Below are positions 18,093-24,033 of a DNA stretch of 24,033 nucleotides, in pieces. Source of the DNA: Rhizophagus sp. LPA8_4_AMF (Eukaryota > Glomeromycota > Glomeromycetes > Glomerales > Glomeraceae); assembly GCA_021464525.1 (NCBI GenBank), contig JADRCO010000972.1, positions 1 to 24,033 on the forward strand, written 5' to 3'. Position 1 is the stretch's first letter. Every line of letters starts with the position of its first letter. Both the position numbers and the translations under genes were made by a program. The notes under the pieces are model-generated. The model saw only the letters and a program-made list of their open reading frames with translations. It ran no database searches and was not told the DNA's origin.

Positions 18093-19691
18093 ATGTCAAA
18101 ATTAAATAATGATTGTTTTTGTTATATTTTTCAAGATTTATATTACTTAATAACTGTTAATTCAAATAATGAAAAAAAATATAAAAAATGTCTACATTCT
18201 TGTTTGTTTGTTAACAAAAATTGGTGTGAGATTATGATTCCAATTTTATGGAGTTATCCTTATAAATTTGTTTATAAAAAAAATTCATTATTCAATATTA
18301 TCATTTCTCATTTATCAGATAATTCAATTAAATTTTTAAATGATAAAAATGCCATTGAAACAAATTTTCAGAAGCAAAAACTTTCATTTAACTATATTAG
18401 ATTTTGTAAATATCTTAATTATATTGATAATATTTTTCCAACAAGTCTTTTGAGAGAAGAAATTTATATTAGTGAATGTTCACAATTAAAATGTTTGAGT
18501 TCAGATATGATAAAATATCCAATATATAAATACCCTGGAGCAAATCTTTCTCTTTCAAATCTATATGAATTATATTGTAATATAGGAGAACAAAATTTTT
18601 ATCATGAATTGGCACAAATATGCAGATCAATAAATATAATTCATATAGGTGTTGGTAATTATGTAGAACTTTCTGAAATTGTTGAATTAATTGAAATGCA
18701 AAACCAGATTAAATACATATTTATAAAGGAATGTAATGAATGTAAGAAGTTAAATCTAGCTTTAGAAAAACATGCAAATTCAATTGTTCTTTTAGATTTA
18801 ACAATATATAGGAAATCCTTTCTATATGATTTTCTTCTTCCAAAATTAATTAATTTACAATATTTAAGAATATGTAATGTTAGTAAATATGGTCTAGAAA
18901 AGCATTTAATATATTTAAATTATTGCAACCTCCAAATACTTGATTTGAATAATGTATCATTTAATATAGCAATAGATATTATTCAAAATACCCCCTCCCA
19001 TATGAGTCAGCTTGTGGAGCCACCTATATGGCATCATTGTAGTTACGGCCTTGTGCACAAAGCAGATGACTACTAGCCATAGTAGCATATGGTACGTACT
19101 ACGAGCACATAAACCCCTATATCATAACACACATACTTGCCTTAAATCATTATGCCAGTAATCCACAGTTAAGTTGATAAAATAATGGAAATCTATGGAA
19201 AATCAAAATCAGACCTGATTTTTGTAATCAAGCAAAAGAATATAATCAGACAATCCACAAATATTGCCCAAATATAAAATACGTTACAGTATTTTTAATA
19301 GATGATGAAACCCTGAAAGAACTAGAGAACATTTTCATCAAATGCCAACACTTGGTAGGAATAGATATAATAAGAGTTCCAGTTGAACTTCATGATAAAT
19401 TGCTGAATTTATTGGTTGAATTAGTTCCGCCCACTTTATACAAATTTCACATTGCTTTTATTCATGATTTTGATATGTAGTAAATCTTTAAAATTGTTTA
19501 TTGCTAATTGGAATTGTAAAGGTAAAAAAAACTTTATATTTATACCATAATTGTATATGTGTTGGTTTACTAGAATAGGAGGAATTATTGAACTTAATTA
19601 TTACGAGGATGATTTTTGGAATCATGGAATTACATTGTTAAATGATGAATTAAAGTGGATGAATATAATTATTAATATGAAGTTTTTTTGA
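18093..19691 (+). pseudogene. F-box/LRR-like pseudogene, copy 3, interrupted by an insertion
   Basis: From ATG 18093 the frame follows the intact F-box gene closely (MSKLNND, H-S-C-L-F-V-N-K-N-W-C-E, I-P-I-L-W-S-Y-P) for about 300 residues to I-I-Q-N-T. An insert at 18991-19178 then adds about 26 foreign residues and a stop (19074-19076), giving a possible 327-residue truncated product. Homology resumes at 19185 and runs to the C-terminal D-D-F-W-N-H block, but a frameshift and a TAG near 19478 also break this part. The N-terminal F-box is intact, so a truncated, Skp1-binding protein cannot be excluded; loss of the C-terminal third makes a pseudogene more likely. Confidence 0.8.
18991..19184. 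mobile_element. about 190-bp unknown insertion in F-box copy 3
   Basis: Comparison with copies 1 and 2 shows that ATTCAAAATACC should join directly to AATGGAAATC. Instead about 190 bp of less AT-rich DNA intervenes. AAAATA at 18985-18990 recurs at 19179-19184 and may be a target duplication, with 2-3 bases lost afterward. The insert contains TTGTGCACAA and GTACGTAC palindromes. I see no clear terminal inverted repeat, poly-A tail, or tRNA A/B boxes, so the element class stays open (SINE-like and MITE-like are both possible). Confidence 0.6.
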
Positions 19692-22053
19692 AAGTAATTA
19701 ATATCATAATTCATATTTAGAAGTTATAATGTATTTGTATGCATGAGATACTAAATAAATGGGTTATTAAAACATTTAGAATAATAAAAGAAAATTAAAA
19801 TCAGACTTATTATGTTTTTATACTCTTTAGTCTCAGTTATTATCCCATATAAGAAATGAGATTAAAATTAAAAGTTTTAGAATGAAGGTTGAATTTAGTG
19901 CTTCACTAGTCTTTATTACCAAATACCCAATAAAATACACTGCTGATAACGTTTAAGATTGGATATCTGAAGAAGTTATTAATTTCTAGTATGTATTACA
20001 TATTTGAATATGCTTGGCTTTGTCAGTTCTGTTATTACACCACTATAAATTAGTTGATTGGTAGTTTTACTTTTATGGTAAGATTTATTTTGTAAATGGA
20101 AAGGTTTGTTTATAAATCAGCCAATTACTGCTAAGAGTGGTTAACTTTCTAAAAAAGGAAACCACTTGAAACTTAGTTTATTGTTAACATTAATGTTAAC
20201 GTTAACATTAACATTTCATTCATTCTGATCTGTTCATTCAGTCAGTCAGGCTAATGATACGCCCACAACCACCCGGTGGATTGCTTTATAGAATTTCTGG
20301 CATTTTGAAAGAATTATGGGATTTTGTTAAATTTCTTTTTTAACTATTTGGATCAATTTTGGCACAGTACCCAATATCATAGTGAGTGGTTTCTTTTTTT
20401 TATTTTTATTTTATTAGTTTTTTCTCCTTTAAGTTTGATCAGTAATTGGATTGATGCTGCAGCACTTACTGACAGTGGTTCTTTTTTATTTATTTTTATT
20501 TTATTTTTTTTTATGCTTATTTAAAATGTAAATTTTATTAATTACGGAATAATTACATTTAAATACATATTAAAATGTGAAATGAATGATGGGATAATTA
20601 TACATTTATATAAGATACTTAATTGGCCATTAGAAATTCTTTCAATCTTTCAATCTTATAATATTACATATTAAAGAAAAATCTTTTTTGTAAGATTGCA
20701 CCAAAAATTAAATTAAACTACATGAACATCCATCTAATGGAAACTCCAAAATACATCTATATAATTAAAGAAATTCCTGTAACATTTAGATTAACCTGTA
20801 TAAATAATTTTGAACTGCACAACGCATAATTTGTCTGCACCCGTTCTATTTCATTTACTAATATAAGCATTCTTTAGTTCTTCAGTAATATTAATAGTAA
20901 TAGATTATTAGCTTATTAAGTCAATAGATTGAGATTACTAATAATAAATCATTATTTTACGTATAATAAAATTTTTGATTTTTTTTGTTCTAATAATAAC
21001 AATAGATCAGTATAATATATACTTATTGTAAGAATAAAATTTTTCTAAAATTTACTTAATACTTTAATATTGAAAAACATGTCTCAATATCAGTAATCAC
21101 CACGAAGTTTGTATCATGTGATATTACAATATCAAATAACATAAATATTTTTGTCTGGTTCTGTTTTACTTCACATACAAATATCTCTAATAGTGTTTGT
21201 GATCAATTTTGATTTTTAACATCATATTGACATTTTTATTAATTACACTCATTATGCTCCAAAGTATCATAAAATATTCTTTATGATAAATGATTCTTTA
21301 CTTTAGAGTATAGATGTCTATACGGGCGCAGATATGTAATACTGTTCATTTTATTAAAATATTCTGATACATATATTTATAAAAGAGATATATACTACTA
21401 CTACTCATCAAATGGACAATCAATTCTTAATAAATCTTAGAATTGCAGAATGAAGAACCAGGGTGGTTTGTTATAACACATCTTGAAGGCCAGATAACTG
21501 ACTGGTTTGCTTATTTGAATGTATCAATCAAATACTTAGTTTTAATTATGATTGCATGGAAGGAGAGCTTAGGTTAGGTTAGGGCAGTTGCATTAGAATA
21601 TTGTTGCATGAAAAGAGGATTTAAGATTAGGTATGATTACGTTAGAGTTTAAAGCGCTATAATCACATTACAGGTATTACATGTTGTACTCATCATGTGA
21701 CAATAGCGATGGTGTCAATTAAAAAAATTATTTATATTTCATTTATTTATATTACATTTTTTTATTATTATTAATTATCAGTCAAAAACTCCTGTTTTGT
21801 TAAACAATTTACTTGTTTTTAATAAAAAAGATCCTTTAAAAATAGAAGCAAAAGTATAATTTAAACAGAATAAATATGTGAAATTTGTATAGATTTTTTG
21901 CAAAATGCAATAAATGATTTTTTAAGATTATTTCATTGAAATTAATAGCTATGCTTATGCGATTTCACATACATTATTCAGCAGACATATTTTTTTTATT
22001 CGTAACAAGAACACTGATCAACTTAATCTAACGAAGATTTCATGCTATTTGTT
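19692..22053. other. spacer without a recognised gene
   Basis: Bases 19692-19900 are 3' flank shared with the other F-box loci. The rest is AT-rich. Noted small structures: palindrome GTTAACATTAATGTTAAC at 20183-20200 followed by another GTTAACATTAAC; a direct repeat of AGTGGTT plus a TTTTATTTTTATTTTATT tract at about 20382-20420 and 20474-20512; and TTAGGTTAGGTTAGGG at 21570-21585. The hydrophobic frame across 20324-20524 is T-rich low complexity and not supported. Confidence 0.45.
20183..20214. repeat. GTTAAC palindrome cluster
   Basis: GTTAACATTAATGTTAAC is a perfect 18-bp palindrome, continued by GTTAACATTAACAT. It can form a small cruciform or bind a symmetric dimer. No neighbouring gene links it to a role. 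Confidence 0.4.
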
Positions 22054-22274
22054 TCATCCATCTGTTTCGTCCATCAAATATTCTTGATTTTCACTAGAAA
22101 TAAAAACTCACATTAGAATGCACTTGATGCTAACTTATTTTATAAAGATACGCACCTAATTCTTTCCACTAGTTTCTTAATGACTGGTCCAAAAACATAT
22201 TTCATATTACGATCATCCACAATAATCACAAGATTACCATATTCATTGATTCGAAACAATCGTGATCTTTTACT
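22054..22274 (-). CDS. probable C-terminal continuation of the CRN/RHS-like gene beyond an in-frame TAG
   Basis: Directly after the TAG at 22277-22275 the same frame stays open for 39 codons (S-K-R-S-R-L-F-R-I-N-E-Y-G-N-L-V-I-I-V-D-D...) of normal protein composition. A GT-AG intron candidate follows (22155-22094, 62 bp, ending TTTCTAG). It joins in phase to S-E-N-Q-E-Y-L-M-D-E-T-D-G and a TGA at 22056-22054. Balanced hydrophobic/charged composition in a genome where random DNA reads as K/N/I/F runs argues for recent coding. Either the TAG is a nonsense mutation, or the annotated stop is real and this is decaying sequence. Confidence 0.5.
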
Positions 22275-23729
22275 CTATCTACGAGGAAGTTCTACCGAAA
22301 CATAAATATGTCTCCGATTCTCCGTTGAAGTTTTGATTTTCTCGTGATTTCTTGCACGCTCAGAGACTCGAGATATCCGGTATTCCTTGGTATTTTCGGT
22401 GTAGTCTAAATCGTAATCTACACCACCAAAATCTAAATCTTGTTTATACTCTTCCTCTTCTATGTCATCCTCTTCTATGTCATCCTCTTCTAAGTCATTC
22501 TCTTCTAAGTCATCCTCTTCTATGTCATCCTCTTCTAAATTATCCTCTTCTATGTCATCCTCATACTCTTCATTATTTGCGGGAATATTTCCAAGACCTA
22601 TTTGAAGGCATGGTGAATTTTTTCTCTTTCTCGGGCATTCCATATACTGAAATTTCATACATGGCTTGATTAACTGCTCTTTGATCTTTTTTCGCTTAAT
22701 AGGACTTTCAGAAATTGTACAGCTTGCTGATAATAGAATCACATTTTGCTCATCATCCACAAGAGAGACCACCAAATCTGATCCTGAGTGGATTTCTGGC
22801 TGGATTGCATAACGATAATAAGTTTTATCATTAACATATTCGGCTAAAGGAACTGTTCCTGATAGATTTGAAGTTGTTCTGAATTTCATCGTGGAAGTTA
22901 TCCATGAAGGAAGGTCGAATTTTTGACCATTTTTCCATTTGTTAAGTTCTTCTCGTATATTATACCCACGTTTCTGGATAATTGCCGTAATAAAGACCGC
23001 ATCAAATTCATTACCGATTGATGAAGTATTATTGAGAAGGATAATGTTATCAACAAAGACATCTACCAAAGTTTTCCCTCTTCTTAGAAAAAATTCTTCA
23101 ATGCCAGAGATGAGATAAGATTCAAATGATGGGTTGATGTTGATTTCGTTCTTATTAAAAGTTTTTTTATGGTTAATAATGATGCATTTTGGTGAAATGC
23201 AAGGAATGATGCTGTGTTTGAGTAGTTCTATGGCATGACTGAACTTTTGATTGTAAAAAACACGAAGCCTAAGAACATCCATAATCGCTTTTTCTGGGTG
23301 AAAATTATTTGCACCCACATATTTACATGTGTTTTCCAAATAATTTGCCATATCAGAGCTCATATCTACAAGCCATAAACGAACAAGTCTTTGCATCTCT
23401 TGGTCTTTCGTTCTATTCGTTGATTTTTGCTCTGATATTAACTTCCGAACAAATGATGCGCAGTTTCGAGGTCGTCCTCTGAGAACATATTTCAAGTAGT
23501 TGCAAGTTTCAGGTGTAACGTCTGTCAGGTCGATTATAGCTTCGAGATTCCGCAGGACATCATTTTCTGAAAGGAAGGGAAGCTTTAGTATAATATGAGC
23601 ATGCGAACCTTGGACTTTTCCAATACCAGCGACAAGAGGAATTCCGCTTGTAGTAGGGCAAAAATAGGGGTTCTGGGACAGATTTTCGATTTCAGTATGT
23701 TGCTTACCCTCAGAGCGTCCGGCAAACAT
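22275..23729 (-). CDS. CRN/RHS-like protein, C-terminal part (NTPase lid plus nuclease-like fold)
   Basis: A 484-residue frame starts at the first ATG, 23729; the true 5' end is probably further upstream through splicing and off the window. Residues 83-88 (L-R-G-R-P-R) in a helical context resemble the lid region after the P-loop NTPase in Crinkler/RHS-type proteins, which are abundant in Glomeromycotina. Residues 239-246 (G-N-E-F-D-A-V-F) and 315-321 (S-G-S-D-L-V-V) followed by a strand at 330-339 resemble the PD-(D/E)xK-like domain of that class. The expected E/Q-x-K is replaced by S-A-S, so nuclease activity would be doubtful. Basic patches (345-350, 367-370) and an acidic run (388-428) follow. 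No Walker A is visible. Family assignment comes from motif memory and is tentative; the alternative is an unrelated transposon-linked protein. Confidence 0.5.
   Translation of the reverse strand: MFAGRSEGKQHTEIENLSQNPYFCPTTSGIPLVAGIGKVQGSHAHIILKLPFLSENDVLRNLEAIIDLTDVTPETCNYLKYVLRGRPRNCASFVRKLISEQKSTNRTKDQEMQRLVRLWLVDMSSDMANYLENTCKYVGANNFHPEKAIMDVLRLRVFYNQKFSHAIELLKHSIIPCISPKCIIINHKKTFNKNEININPSFESYLISGIEEFFLRRGKTLVDVFVDNIILLNNTSSIGNEFDAVFITAIIQKRGYNIREELNKWKNGQKFDLPSWITSTMKFRTTSNLSGTVPLAEYVNDKTYYRYAIQPEIHSGSDLVVSLVDDEQNVILLSASCTISESPIKRKKIKEQLIKPCMKFQYMECPRKRKNSPCLQIGLGNIPANNEEYEDDIEEDNLEEDDIEEDDLEENDLEEDDIEEDDIEEEEYKQDLDFGGVDYDLDYTENTKEYRISRVSERARNHEKIKTSTENRRHIYVSVELPRR
22454..22573 (-). 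repeat. 15-bp minisatellite encoding an acidic tract
   Basis: Seven consecutive 15-bp units of the CCTCTTCTATGTCAT type plus one degenerate unit (plus-strand reading) encode E-E-D-D-I/L repeats on the minus strand. Units differ at one or a few positions (ATG/AAG, GTCAT/ATTAT). Whole-unit length change keeps the frame, so length variation among strains is expected. Confidence 0.85.
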
Positions 23730-24033
23730 CAAGGACGACCAATGTAGGGTGTAGGGTCAAGTAGTACTACTCAACCTCTAATCTCCATTGAAACCATTTC
23801 CTGCTATACTTTTCTTGGTATCCAGTTGTTGTGTTGATACCATAAATATATACCATTTATAGCCTTTGTGGTTTGTTTTGAGTGATTCTAGATGGTGTAA
23901 TTTTTTTGTCATATTTCTTACCCTCTGTGAGGTCTAAAAGCATTAAGGACACTATGTATGCAAAAGTGACTGGAGTGAGCCTGCAAGCTTATATTGCATA
24001 CTTTTTTCTTCTATATCTCACAATTGTTTCCAG
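23730..24033 (-). other. 5' region of the CRN/RHS-like gene, exon structure unresolved
   Basis: On the minus strand the frame upstream of ATG 23729 closes at a TGA eight codons earlier. Two GGTAAG donor-like sites lie at about 23923 and 23710. This would fit one or more small upstream exons, but I cannot place them without transcripts or a homolog, so no exon is claimed. Confidence 0.3.

Noticed and set aside
21570..21585. TTAGGTTAGGTTAGGG resembling an interstitial telomere repeat
   Set aside because: Only one exact TTAGGG-type unit and two shorter TTAGG units; too short to distinguish from chance in this sequence.
22352..22669. Plus-strand frame with C-H-P-L-L repeats
   Set aside because: It is the complement of the acidic 15-bp minisatellite on the minus strand; the repeat peptide is an artefact of the opposite frame.
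1..24033. CRISPR array or bacterial operon structure
   Set aside because: No regularly spaced direct repeats with unique spacers, and genes contain spliceosomal introns; the DNA is eukaryotic.

Overview
The window is an AT-rich eukaryotic nuclear segment. Short 60-90 bp GT-AG introns, F-box/LRR-like proteins, a TKL kinase fused to Sel1 repeats and a Crinkler/RHS-like ORF together resemble an arbuscular mycorrhizal fungus (Glomeromycotina, most like Rhizophagus). That assignment is inference from gene families, not from a database search.

Layout. 1-5.4 kb: an intact single-exon F-box gene on the minus strand (900-2270). Its 5' flank carries a 1275-bp insertion with an 8-bp target duplication, and further upstream lie two nested hAT-type MITEs. 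5.7-10.5 kb: two tandem minus-strand TKL-kinase/Sel1 genes. The first is complete in five exons (5690-7846). The second (8234-10484) is a multi-lesion pseudogene whose glycine-loop codons are broken by an 88-bp organelle-type large-subunit rRNA fragment, probably mitochondrial. 12.3-12.8 kb: a small predicted cell-surface protein with a GHGKP/GHGIP repeat and a C-terminal membrane segment. 13.5 kb: a foldback made of hairpins. 15.2-19.7 kb: two further copies of the F-box locus on the plus strand, both pseudogenes; one is interrupted by a ~190-bp insert. 22.0-23.7 kb: the C-terminal part of a CRN/RHS-like protein on the minus strand, whose reading frame continues beyond its first TAG. The remaining stretches show no convincing gene.

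The genes do not form a pathway. The window reads as a duplication-rich accessory region in which large family genes (F-box, kinase/Sel1, CRN-like) are copied together with their flanks and then eroded by small mutations, transposon insertion and organelle DNA capture. Because the F-box paralogs preserve empty sites, several insertions can be defined to the base from this window alone. I found no convincing new multi-gene system. The strongest unusual signals are the rRNA fragment in the kinase pseudogene, the nested MITEs, the hairpin foldback and the sharply bounded near-identity tract between the two F-box pseudogenes.
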